From CAZTHL01 sp964613585 (GTDB lineage Bacteria > Pseudomonadota > Alphaproteobacteria > DSM-16000 > Inquilinaceae), in the NCBI GenBank assembly GCA_964613585.1, contig CAZTHL010000071.1:1-19343 (forward strand): a DNA stretch of 19,343 bases, read 5' to 3'. This document shows positions 1 through 6,833 of the stretch, piece after piece. Under the pieces are notes generated by a model that made no database searches, was not told the DNA's origin, and saw only the letters and a program-made list of their open reading frames with translations. Numbering within the stretch: position 1 is the first letter of the stretch; each line of letters opens with the position of its first letter. A program made the position numbers and the translations under genes.

Positions 1-81
1 AAGAGGCCCGCGGCGCGGCGCGCGGGCGCGCCCGGCGCGGCCGCGCCCGACAGCGGCCTCGCCCGCATGCTCGGCGCCTGA
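1..81 (+). CDS. 3' end of an unidentified protein (partial)
   Basis: An open frame enters from the left edge and runs 26 codons to a TGA at 79-81. The visible residues are Ala/Arg/Gly/Pro-rich and end in GLARMLGA. This low-complexity basic tail resembles the C-terminus of alphaproteobacterial DEAD-box RNA helicases, which often sit just upstream of a cold-shock gene. That identity is an inference from context only, since no helicase motif lies inside the window. A strong GC hairpin follows at 93-115. The function cannot be assigned from what is visible. Confidence 0.4.
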   Translation, partial: KRPAARRAGAPGAAAPDSGLARMLGA

Positions 82-92
82 GGCCGTCGCGC

Positions 93-115
93 GCCGCGGC
101 GCCCGGCGCCGCGGC
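93..115 (+). terminator. GC-rich hairpin after the partial upstream gene
   Basis: A perfect 10-bp inverted repeat (gccgcggcgc / gcgccgcggc, 93-102 and 106-115) with a 3-nt loop lies 11 nt past the TGA of the upstream ORF. There is no T-tract after it, so it is not a textbook intrinsic terminator. It could still stop or stabilise the upstream transcript before the cold-shock gene. Confidence 0.4.
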
Positions 116-166
116 CCGCCCCCGCGCCCGAATTAGCCCCCCCACAGGAAGACAGGAGAAAATACA

Positions 167-172
167 AAGGAG
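167..172 (+). promoter_or_regulatory. Ribosome binding site of the cold-shock gene
   Basis: The sequence aaggag lies in an A-rich leader (about 147-180), 7 nt before the point where an ATG would appear if one T were added between 180 and 181. The ideal spacing supports the view that the start codon was present in the true sequence, or was recently lost. Confidence 0.6.
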
Positions 173-179
173 AAGGGTT

Positions 180-376
180 AGGTCAAGAGGTTCAACGCCA
201 CCAAGGGCTACGGCTTCATCTGCCCGGAGGCCGGCGGCAGTGATGTGTTCGTGCACATCAGCGCGGTCGAGCGCGCCGGGCTCAACCATCTGAGCGAGGG
301 CCAGAAGGTGTCCTACGAGATCGAGGTCGACCGCAAGCGCGGCAAGTCCTCGGCGGTCAACCTGCGCGTCGAGTAG
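180..376 (+). pseudogene. Cold-shock domain protein (CspA family), start codon disrupted
   Basis: The frame from 182 to the TAG at 374-376 encodes a 64-residue cold-shock domain that starts VKRFNATKGYGFI. It holds RNP1 (KGYGFI) and RNP2 (VFVHI) and the alphaproteobacterial ISAVERAG stretch. Family members are small OB-fold proteins that bind single-stranded RNA/DNA and act as cytoplasmic RNA chaperones. The length is right for the whole domain, but no start codon exists: an in-frame TAG (179-181) comes directly before GTC. Adding one T after position 180 would give ATG-GTC-AAG at ideal distance from the aaggag site. The rest of the gene shows no damage, so a single-base sequencing or assembly deletion is more likely than a decayed gene. 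A 7-bp hairpin follows the stop. Confidence 0.8.
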
Positions 377-382
377 ACGCGA

Positions 383-405
383 GGGCGGACGCACAGCCTC
401 CGCCC
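383..405 (+). terminator. Hairpin after the cold-shock gene
   Basis: A 7-bp perfect inverted repeat (gggcgga at 383-389, tccgccc at 399-405) with a 9-nt loop begins 6 nt after the cold-shock stop codon. No T-run follows. Its position suggests a transcript-end or mRNA-stabilising structure. Confidence 0.45.
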
Positions 406-447
406 GCCGGCCTCCCGTGCGCCGGCGCCATGGGCCGGCGCCATACA

Positions 448-627
448 TCAACCGCAGGATGTGCGGTTGACGAGGAGCGGCATCCGTGCCGCCCGCACGC
501 CATCCCAGGGCGGCGTGCGGGCGCCGGGGTGCCACGCCATTGAGCCAATGGCGTCAGTCCCCGGGGAGCCGAGCCGACCCGTCATATCGTCGGCGCGGCG
601 GCACCAGGGGACGGCCGGTCGGCCGTC
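448..627. repeat. Train of consecutive palindromes in a non-coding region
   Basis: The 457-bp gap between the cold-shock gene and the serine hydrolase holds no convincing gene. Instead, perfect inverted repeats follow each other: 448-470 (9-bp stem), 477-492 (6 bp), 491-522 (11 bp, 10-nt loop), 534-554 (9 bp, 3-nt loop), 558-567 (10-nt palindrome), 573-594 (6 bp, 10-nt loop) and 610-627 (8 bp, 2-nt loop). Just before them the 11-mer gccggcgccat occurs twice (421-431, 434-444). The clustering is well beyond one terminator. A structured RNA, a REP/BIME-like element or protein-binding palindromes are all possible. Confidence 0.6.
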
Positions 628-790
628 AAGGTGTCCGTCGGCCGCCGTGGTGGGCAGGATGCCAGGCTTGACCGCGGGCGAGCTTGCCGTTGCCGCAGGG
701 TTGTGGTGACAAGCGCAGGCCGCAGGCGATGCTTGCTGGCGGGCGCCCCCGGACAAGCCGACCGGTCATCTCGTCGGCTCGACCGTACGG
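455..790. repeat. Diverged tandem duplication, unit about 190 bp
   Basis: Two stretches share matching landmarks in the same order. The word gcaggatg occurs at 455 and 654. A hairpin of the form gccgac-(10-nt loop)-gtcggc occurs at 573-594 and 757-778, with nearly identical loops (ccgtcatatc and cggtcatctc). Offsets are 199 and 184 nt, so the copies have drifted by indels. The second copy kept the last hairpin (7 bp when extended, 756-779) but lost most of the others. No protein is implied. Confidence 0.45.
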
Positions 791-833
791 GCCATCGGCG
801 CGCGGCACCTGTGCCATTCCAGTCTCGCGGGAC

Positions 834-1907
834 ATGACCACGGCACCTTCTTCGCGGCGGGCCGGGCGGAGCCGGCATCGCCTCGGTCGGCGCGCGCTGC
901 TGACGGCGGCGGGCGGCGCCGCGCTGGGGCTGGTTCCGGCACCCGCCCGCCCCACCCCCGCGGCAACGCTCGACCCGGACCTGCTCGGCCGGGCGGTCGA
1001 CCGGGCGGCGGCGATGGAGCGGCTGCGCAGCCTGATCGTTGCCCGCCACGGTCGGATCGCCGTCGCCGAGGCGTTCCGCGGCCCGGGCCTCGACCGGCCG
1101 GTCAACGTCAAGTCGGTGTCGAAGACGATCGTGGCGGCGCTGACCGGCGCGGCGCTCGACCGCCGGGTCCTGGAGAGCGTCGACCAGCCGGTCGCGGCAC
1201 TGCTCGCCGACCGTGTTCCATCGAATGCCGACCCGCGGGTCGGCGCGATCACCGTGGCGCATCTGCTGACCATGCAGGCCGGGCTCGAGCGCACGTCAGG
1301 CGCCAACTACGGCCGCTGGGTCGCAAGCCGCGACTGGATCGGCCATGCCCTCGGCCGGCCGTTCGTGGCCGAGCCGGGCGAGCGCATGCTCTACTCGACC
1401 GGCAGCTACCACCTGCTGGGCGCCGCGCTGGCCAGGGCGTCGGGGCGGAGCCTGCTCGACCTGGCGCGCGACTGGCTCGGCCGGCCGCTCGGCATCGAGG
1501 TCCCGGCCTGGACCCGCGACCCCCAGGGCTTCTACATGGGCGGCAACGAGATGGCGCTGGCGCCGCTGGCGCTCTACCGCTTCGGCGAGATGGCGCGCCG
1601 GGGCGGCCGCTGGCGGGACACCCGGGTGCTGAGCCGGGACTGGATCGAGCGCTCATGGACACCGCGCACCCGCTCACCCTTCTCCGGCGACGCCTACGGC
1701 TACGGCTGGTTCCTGGCGCGCGCCGGCGGCCACCGGCTCGCCTACGCCCGCGGCTACGGCGGGCAGATGCTCTACGTCGTGCCGGACCTGGGCCTGACGG
1801 TGGTGGTTACCTCCGACCCGACCCGCCCGGCGCGTACGCGCGGCTATGTCGGCGCGCTGAATGCGCTCCTCACCGAGGCGATCGTCCCGGCGGCCGAGCA
1901 CGGTTGA
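834..1907 (+). CDS. Serine hydrolase, beta-lactamase fold, Tat-exported
   Basis: A 357-residue protein of the class C beta-lactamase/D-Ala-D-Ala peptidase/esterase superfamily (PF00144-like). The N-terminus carries a twin-arginine signal (R19-R20, GRRALL, then a hydrophobic Ala/Gly/Leu stretch to an Ala-rich cleavage region near 37-44), so the enzyme should act folded in the periplasm. The nucleophile motif SxxK is S94-V-S-K97. The second motif appears as Y187-S-T. A GYGGQ loop near 307 takes the place of the third (KTG/HxG) motif. The ATG at 834 is the first that precedes the Tat signal directly; the frame stays open upstream with other possible starts, and no clear Shine-Dalgarno is seen. 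The substrate cannot be read from the sequence: esterase, amidase or peptidase are all possible, and a true beta-lactamase is less likely. Confidence 0.8.
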   Translation: MTTAPSSRRAGRSRHRLGRRALLTAAGGAALGLVPAPARPTPAATLDPDLLGRAVDRAAAMERLRSLIVARHGRIAVAEAFRGPGLDRPVNVKSVSKTIVAALTGAALDRRVLESVDQPVAALLADRVPSNADPRVGAITVAHLLTMQAGLERTSGANYGRWVASRDWIGHALGRPFVAEPGERMLYSTGSYHLLGAALARASGRSLLDLARDWLGRPLGIEVPAWTRDPQGFYMGGNEMALAPLALYRFGEMARRGGRWRDTRVLSRDWIERSWTPRTRSPFSGDAYGYGWFLARAGGHRLAYARGYGGQMLYVVPDLGLTVVVTSDPTRPARTRGYVGALNALLTEAIVPAAEHG

Positions 1908-1992
1908 GGCGGGCCCCCGGGGCAATTCCGCCCCCGCTCTCCGGCCCGGCCAGCCTGAGCATGCCGCCGTTGGGTGGCCGGGCGGTGGAGCG

Positions 1993-2022
1993 GGCCGGCG
2001 ATGCCACCTGAGCCGGAAACGC
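1993..2022 (+). repeat. Intergenic repeat, copy 1
   Basis: A 30-nt unit of the pattern ggccggYgatgcc...ccggaaacgc sits in the 200-bp space between two convergent genes (serine hydrolase and CAP/RTX protein). Copies lie at 16575-16604 (same orientation) and 19245-19274 (opposite orientation). It is probably a dispersed REP-like genomic repeat associated with gene ends. Confidence 0.55.
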
Positions 2023-2110
2023 CCAAGCGCTCGGCGCGGGCGGATCGCCGGCTTCCGGCGAGCACCCGGCCGATCCTCTCGGCCGATCGGCGCCTCGGCC
2101 CACGCCGCGC

Positions 2111-4153
2111 CTACACCAGAACCCAATCGCCGCCCATGATACCGGTGATCGGGTCCCAGCCGGCGAAGGCGCCGGCATCGAGGTCGAGGGCGTAGGTGGT
2201 GCCGTCGGCCTGGCGCACCAGCACGTCCTCAAATCCGTCATTGTCATGGTCGAAGGCGCCCGCCACCTGCCAAGCGGCGCTCGGGGCGTTGTGCACGATG
2301 AACCAGCCGGCATTCGAGCCGCCCAGCATGTCGACGCCCCAGATCTGCCCGGTCGCCTGGTGGCGGAAGATCACATCGTCGTAGCCGTCGCCGTTGACGT
2401 CGGCCACCGCCGCCGCCTGCCAGCTCGAGCCCGGGCTTGCGGCGACCGTGCCCCAGCCCGCCAGGGTGCCGCCGTCGATGTCGGCATACCAGGTGGTGCC
2501 GTCGGCGGTGTTTTGGATCACCACGTCGGAGATGCCGTCGCGGTCGAGATCGCCGACGCCCACGGTGCGCCACGCCGTGCCCACGTTCGGCAGCGTGCCA
2601 TAGCCGCTGGCGCCGCCGCCGGCATCGAGGTCGAGGTACAGCAGCTGGCCGCCGTCGTTCCGGATCATCGGGTCGAGGATGCCGTCGCCGGTGAAGTCCC
2701 CCACCGCCTGCAAGGCCCAGTCGGCGCTGAGGCTGGTCACCACCTCGGCCCAGCCGCGGCCCTGCTGGACCGTGTAGATCGACCCGCTCGTCGGGTCCTG
2801 CACCACCGCCTCGGCCCGGCCGTCGCCCGACAGGTCCCCGGTCGCCCCGACCCGCCAGCCTGCCGGCATCGCCCCGACCAGTGTGACGAACCCGCCGGCC
2901 CCGGCCGCCGACATGTCGACATAGCCGATCTGCCCGCTCGTCTCGTTCAGGAACAGCACGTCGTTGACGGCGCCGCCGTCGACATTGCTGACCGCGTTCT
3001 GCTGGATGCCGGCCAATCCGAAGTTGGCCCCGGCAAACTGCGCCCCCTCGATCGAGACCGCGTAGTCCAGGCCCTCCGCGCCGCTCAGGTCACGGGCCTC
3101 GAGGTACCATTGCCCGTCCTGCTGGAAGCTGCGCACCGAGAAGCCGCTGCGGGCGCCGCCGAAGATCAGGAAGTCGCTGCCCGCGCCGCCGTCGAGCAGA
3201 TCGTCCCCGGCGCCGCCGTCAAGCAGATCCTGCCCGCCGTAGCCCAGCAGCGTGTCGGCTCCGGCGGCGCCGAAAAGCCGGTCGGCTCCGGCGGCGCCGA
3301 CCAGCGTGTCGGCGGCCCCGGTGCCGACGAGCACCAGGTCGCCCTCGACCTCGTCGACCTGCACGTCGAGCTTGACATTCGCACCGGCAATGGTCGCCAG
3401 CCGCGTGACCGGGCCGGCCAGGGCGCCGCCGGAGAAGGTCACCGTGTAGCTGCCGTCCGGCAGCGCCAGCGTGTAGCCGCCGGATGCCCAGGTGGTCGTC
3501 GTGTACGTGTGGCCGCCGCCGGTCGCCCTGACCGTCACGCCGCCCAGCCCTTCGCCGACATCGTAGAAGTCGTTGGCGTTAAGGTCGTCGATCGCCACGC
3601 CGGTCAGGAAGGTCCGGCCGGCGTCGGTGAACTTCTGCGTGACCATCGAGGTCGAGGTGTAGGTCGTCCCGTCCCAGGTGAACGCGCCGGCGAGGTGGCC
3701 GATGCCGATCTCGGAGAACCGCCCCTCGAGCAGGTTCTCCCGATGGCCCGCGGAGTCGAACAGGGCATCGTGCTGGCGCGCGACCGTGGCGGGGCGGTCG
3801 GCATATCCCGTTCCGATGGTGCCGGCCCAGGCAATGTTCTCGCCGGTCGACCAGCCGGATCCGGTGTCGGTCCAGCCGGCGGCGAAGATCCGCTGGGTCG
3901 GGCTGCTGCCATCGCTGCCGGTGTGCGAGAAATAGTCCTCATCGAGCATCGACTGGCTGTGCAGGCTCGCCGCGGCCTCGAGCACCGATACGAAGGCCAG
4001 GGGCTGCCGCGCCTCCGCCGTCAGCGTGCCGGGAGCGAGATCCTCGTTCAGCGTCGCGACATGATCGTTGCGGGCGACCTCCGCCAGAGGGTCCTGCCGG
4101 GCCCGATTGACCAACTCCAGCATGTACTGCTCGAGGGCGGACGGATACGCCAT
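2111..4153 (-). CDS. CAP-domain protein with RTX and FG-GAP/VCBS repeats
   Basis: A 680-residue mosaic extracellular protein. Residues 8-175 form a CAP/SCP domain, with H65, a DYFSHTG segment (H77), GENIAW (104-109) and SAGHRENLL (H137, E139). Residues about 183-243 look like a beta-sandwich domain of the SdrD-B/CNA-B sort. Residues 277-325 hold RTX-like GxGxD nonapeptide repeats that bind calcium. From about 390 to the end, six units near 390, 437, 483, 532, 582 and 632 carry GDxxGDGxxD-type FG-GAP/VCBS calcium loops, suggesting a beta-propeller. There is no N-terminal signal peptide, and RTX repeats point to type I secretion, though no exporter is encoded nearby. A strong aggaggt site precedes the ATG. 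CAP activity is unknown; proteins of this class are often adhesins, lytic or protease-like. Confidence 0.85.
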   Translation of the reverse strand: MAYPSALEQYMLELVNRARQDPLAEVARNDHVATLNEDLAPGTLTAEARQPLAFVSVLEAAASLHSQSMLDEDYFSHTGSDGSSPTQRIFAAGWTDTGSGWSTGENIAWAGTIGTGYADRPATVARQHDALFDSAGHRENLLEGRFSEIGIGHLAGAFTWDGTTYTSTSMVTQKFTDAGRTFLTGVAIDDLNANDFYDVGEGLGGVTVRATGGGHTYTTTTWASGGYTLALPDGSYTVTFSGGALAGPVTRLATIAGANVKLDVQVDEVEGDLVLVGTGAADTLVGAAGADRLFGAAGADTLLGYGGQDLLDGGAGDDLLDGGAGSDFLIFGGARSGFSVRSFQQDGQWYLEARDLSGAEGLDYAVSIEGAQFAGANFGLAGIQQNAVSNVDGGAVNDVLFLNETSGQIGYVDMSAAGAGGFVTLVGAMPAGWRVGATGDLSGDGRAEAVVQDPTSGSIYTVQQGRGWAEVVTSLSADWALQAVGDFTGDGILDPMIRNDGGQLLYLDLDAGGGASGYGTLPNVGTAWRTVGVGDLDRDGISDVVIQNTADGTTWYADIDGGTLAGWGTVAASPGSSWQAAAVADVNGDGYDDVIFRHQATGQIWGVDMLGGSNAGWFIVHNAPSAAWQVAGAFDHDNDGFEDVLVRQADGTTYALDLDAGAFAGWDPITGIMGGDWVLV

Positions 4154-4157
4154 GGGG

Positions 4158-4186
4158 ACCTCCTGTAAAGAACCGGAACCTCCTGT
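4158..4186 (-). promoter_or_regulatory. Duplicated Shine-Dalgarno upstream of the CAP/RTX gene
   Basis: Read on the minus strand, acaggaggt occurs twice, 20 nt apart (4158-4166 and 4178-4186). The proximal copy is correctly spaced from the ATG at 4151-4153 and sets that start. The distal copy has no start codon at usable distance, so it may be a small duplication or a ribosome standby site. Confidence 0.5.
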
Positions 4187-4212
4187 CCCGGGCCTGCTGG
4201 CGGAGCCCGACG

Positions 4213-4300
4213 CTAAGTCAAAATCATTACTTATGTGTAAACATGGAGCAAAGACTCCGGCGAAGGCCGCAACATCATATTGTTCTCAATATCGGCCCAA
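4213..4300 (-). promoter_or_regulatory. AT-rich promoter region of the CAP/RTX gene
   Basis: This is the only clearly AT-rich island between the CAP/RTX gene and the next minus-strand gene. On the minus strand a possible -35/-10 pair is ttgctc, 16 nt, taatga. A perfect 6-bp inverted repeat (atattg / caatat, 4277-4292, 4-nt loop) lies upstream and could be an operator. The remaining GC-rich stretch (4300-4536) shows no gene. It contains two 12-nt self-complementary GC palindromes (4463-4474 and 4525-4536), the second immediately 3' of the nucleotidyltransferase stop. Confidence 0.35.
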
Positions 4301-4536
4301 ATACAGAGGCACGGCCTCGCGGCTCCCATGGAGGAGCCTTGCGCGGGCGGCCGTCACCAAGACAAGGCGGCCCCCGCCGGTCGGCCTGGCGCATCGGCAC
4401 GTCGCCGTGCCCGTCCGGCCGGTGCCGCGTCGACGCATTGCCGTTGAGGGCGTGTCCCCGATCCGCCGCGGCGGGGCGGGGCAACGGCGCGGCGGTCTAT
4501 GCCGGCAGCCGCGACGCGGAACCGGGCGCCGGCGCC

Positions 4537-5253
4537 TCATGGCCGGGACGCGGGCGGCGGAAACTCCCGGCGCGCCCGCTCCAGGCTCTCCAGATTGCCG
4601 ATGTCACGGTGGTAGCCGGTGGTCTCCACCGCCAGGATGCGTCCCAGGAACCCGGGGATCACCTCGGTGCTGAGGTCGACGAAGGCCCGCGGGACCGCCT
4701 CGGCGGCGGCGATCACCTCCGGCGTGACGATGTACACCGCCGCGTTCGCCAGATTGCCCGGCGGGTTCGCCACCTTCTCATGGAACGCGCGGACGATGCC
4801 TTGGCCATCGCGCTCGAGGATGCCGCAGGTGCGCGGCGCGTCGGTCCGGAACGCCAGCATGGTCAGCGCCACGCCCGAGGGCCGCCGGCGGTGCGCCGCG
4901 ATCAGCCCCGCGACGTCGAAGTCGGTCAGGTTGTCGGCGTGGGCCACCAGCAGATCGTCGCCGCCGTAGAGCGGCCGGTTCGCCTTCAGGGTGCCCCCGG
5001 TGCCGAGCAGCTCGGCCTCATGCACGAGGTCGACGCGGCCGCGCCAGGGCGAGGCGGCCATGTGCGCCGCCACCGTGTGCGCGAGGTGGTGGGTGTTGAT
5101 GATCGCCCGCTCGATCAGGTCATCGGCGAACAGCAGCTCGAGCCAGTAGTCGAGCAGCGGCTTGCCGTGGATCGGCACCAGGCATTTCGGCGTGGTGTCG
5201 GTGACCGGCCGCAGCCGGCTGCCGACGCCGGCGGCCAGCAGCAGGGCGCGCAT
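4537..5253 (-). CDS. HddC-like sugar-1-phosphate nucleotidyltransferase
   Basis: A 238-residue cytoplasmic enzyme of the NTP_transferase family. The N-terminal signature LLAAGVGSRLRPVT followed by PKCLVPI (residues about 5-28) is the nucleotide-binding loop with its conserved Lys. LGTGGTL (near 89) and HADNLTDFD (with a metal-binding Asp) complete the substrate site, and YHRDIGN near the C-terminus supplies the second metal Asp. Length and motifs fit D-glycero-alpha-D-manno-heptose-1-phosphate guanylyltransferase (HddC) or a mannose/glucose-1-phosphate transferase. The heptose reading rests on the neighbouring HldE-like and GmhA-like genes. It lies 4 nt downstream of the HldE-like gene and is surely cotranscribed with it. 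The base that is transferred (G, C, T or A) cannot be decided by eye. Confidence 0.8.
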   Translation of the reverse strand: MRALLLAAGVGSRLRPVTDTTPKCLVPIHGKPLLDYWLELLFADDLIERAIINTHHLAHTVAAHMAASPWRGRVDLVHEAELLGTGGTLKANRPLYGGDDLLVAHADNLTDFDVAGLIAAHRRRPSGVALTMLAFRTDAPRTCGILERDGQGIVRAFHEKVANPPGNLANAAVYIVTPEVIAAAEAVPRAFVDLSTEVIPGFLGRILAVETTGYHRDIGNLESLERARREFPPPASRP

Positions 5254-5257
5254 GGTC

Positions 5258-6820
5258 TCACACCGGCAGGTCGACGAGTTCGGTCAGAAGCTCCTGGACG
5301 CTCAGCGGCTTGTTGCCGACCCGGCCGACCTGGCAGCCGGCCGCGATGCAGCCGAGGTAGATGCTCTGCCACAGGTCGGCGCCGGCGCGGGTCGCCAGCG
5401 CCGTGCAGGTGAACAGGGAATCGCCGGCTCCGGCGACGTCGACCGGTGCGGTGTTGAACACCGGCAGCCGGTCCGTGTACGGATCGCCGTCCTTCCAGGA
5501 GCGGATCATCAGGCCCTCGCCGCCGAGGGTGACGATGACGTGCTCGGCCTGGGCGGTCTGCTGCAGCTTCTCCGCGGCGATCACCAGGCCGGACTCGAAG
5601 TCCTGGATGGCGAGGCGGGTCTCCCGCTCGGTCGGGGTGATCAGCGTCATGCCCTTGAAGCGCGAGATGTCGGCGTATTGGGACGAGGCCTGGCTGTCGG
5701 CCGCCATCATGATGTTGCGCGAGCGCGCCCGCTCGATCAGCGCATCGACCAGCGCCTGAGGCAGGCAGCCGTAGTTGAAGTCCGAGAACAGCAGCAGATC
5801 CGTGCGGTCGATGATGGCGTCGAACCGCCTCAGGGTCTGCTCGATGAGATCGCCGTCGATCGAGTGCTGGCGCAGCTCGTTGACGCGCAGCAGCGTCTTG
5901 CCGTGCGCACGGTACCGGCGCTTGAGCGTCGTCGGCCGGGTCGGATCGACCAGCATGTCGGCATGGACCCCGGCCGCCTCCAGCTCGGCCCGGCCGAAGC
6001 CGGCCCGGTCGTCGTCGCCGACCACCGTGAAGTAGCGCACCTCGGCGCCGAGGCCGCGGGCATGGGCGGCGACGATGCCGGCGCCGCCGAGGAACAGCCG
6101 CTCGTCCATCGGCGTCACCACGATGGTCGGGTCCTCCTGGGACATGCCGAGCGGTTCGCAGTCGATATAGGCGTCGAGGATCAGGTCGCCGATCACCACC
6201 ACGCGCAGCCCGGAGAACTTGGCGATCTGACGACGCAGTTCGGGGATCGAGAAGCGGTGCCGCATCATGAAATCGCGCGGCTTGATGGTCTGCGGGTGCG
6301 ACGGCTCCTGAAGCTCCTGGTGCAGCAGGCCGAGCGAGGAGAAGGTGACGTCGCCGGAGGCGAAGACCAGGCGTCCGCCGTAGGACTCGACGAGCGCCTC
6401 CTCGATGTTGAAATGGCCCTTGTGCTCGTTGCCCTTGACCACGATGTCGGGCTGCAGCCGCTCGATGAACTCGGCCAGCGGCTGGTTGAGCAGCACCGCG
6501 TGATCGACGAGCTTGATCGCTTCGAGCGCCTCCAGCCGCATCACCGCGGGCACGGTGATCGCCCGCGGGCCGTCCGGGTTGATGCCGACCACCAGCACGT
6601 CGCAAAGCTCGGAGGCGAACTTGAGCAGCCGCAGGTGCCCGGGGTGAACCACGTTGAAGTTGCCGGAGACGAAGGCCACGGTCCGGCCCTCCGGCACCTG
6701 CTCGCGGATCTTGTCGACGGCGAACGAGCTGCTCAGCCATTCCTGCGCCCTGGCCTTGTCGGCGCGATGGCCGTCCGGCCGCCCCTGCAGCGCGGCGTCG
6801 ATGCTCGTCCGTGATGCCAT
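5258..6820 (-). CDS. Fused nucleotidyltransferase-PfkB kinase, HldE-like with reversed domain order
   Basis: A 520-residue two-domain protein. Residues about 45-175 are a cytidylyltransferase-like domain with the nucleotide-binding GNFNVVHPGH motif (H59, H62) and a VVKGNEHKG loop. Residues about 203-515 are a PfkB/ribokinase-type sugar kinase with GDLILDAYI (211-219), GGAGIVAAHARGLGA and the C-terminal signature DVAGAGDS (catalytic base D467). In canonical HldE (RfaE) the kinase comes first and the nucleotidyltransferase second; here the order is inverted. The expected role is to phosphorylate a heptose 7-phosphate at C1 and transfer a nucleotide to it, but another sugar is possible. The ATG at 6820 (MASRTS) has a gagga-type site just upstream; the frame is open 49 codons further, but that part is Arg/Pro-rich noise overlapping the cupin gene. 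Confidence 0.85.
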   Translation of the reverse strand: MASRTSIDAALQGRPDGHRADKARAQEWLSSSFAVDKIREQVPEGRTVAFVSGNFNVVHPGHLRLLKFASELCDVLVVGINPDGPRAITVPAVMRLEALEAIKLVDHAVLLNQPLAEFIERLQPDIVVKGNEHKGHFNIEEALVESYGGRLVFASGDVTFSSLGLLHQELQEPSHPQTIKPRDFMMRHRFSIPELRRQIAKFSGLRVVVIGDLILDAYIDCEPLGMSQEDPTIVVTPMDERLFLGGAGIVAAHARGLGAEVRYFTVVGDDDRAGFGRAELEAAGVHADMLVDPTRPTTLKRRYRAHGKTLLRVNELRQHSIDGDLIEQTLRRFDAIIDRTDLLLFSDFNYGCLPQALVDALIERARSRNIMMAADSQASSQYADISRFKGMTLITPTERETRLAIQDFESGLVIAAEKLQQTAQAEHVIVTLGGEGLMIRSWKDGDPYTDRLPVFNTAPVDVAGAGDSLFTCTALATRAGADLWQSIYLGCIAAGCQVGRVGNKPLSVQELLTELVDLPV

Positions 6821-6833
6821 CGTCCTCGGATCC

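Noticed and set aside
684..833. N-terminal extension of the serine hydrolase from a TTG at 684
   Set aside because: The added residues are Arg/Pro-rich, lie in the repeat region and would bury the Tat signal peptide inside the protein; the ATG at 834 places it correctly.
2246..4168. 640-residue open frame on the plus strand
   Set aside because: It is a shadow of the CAP/RTX gene: high GC removes stops, and the translation is Arg/Ala/Val-rich without any domain, while the opposite strand shows clear CAP and calcium-binding motifs.
5162..6814. 550-residue open frame on the plus strand
   Set aside because: Antisense to the HldE-like gene, no recognisable motif, low-complexity composition.
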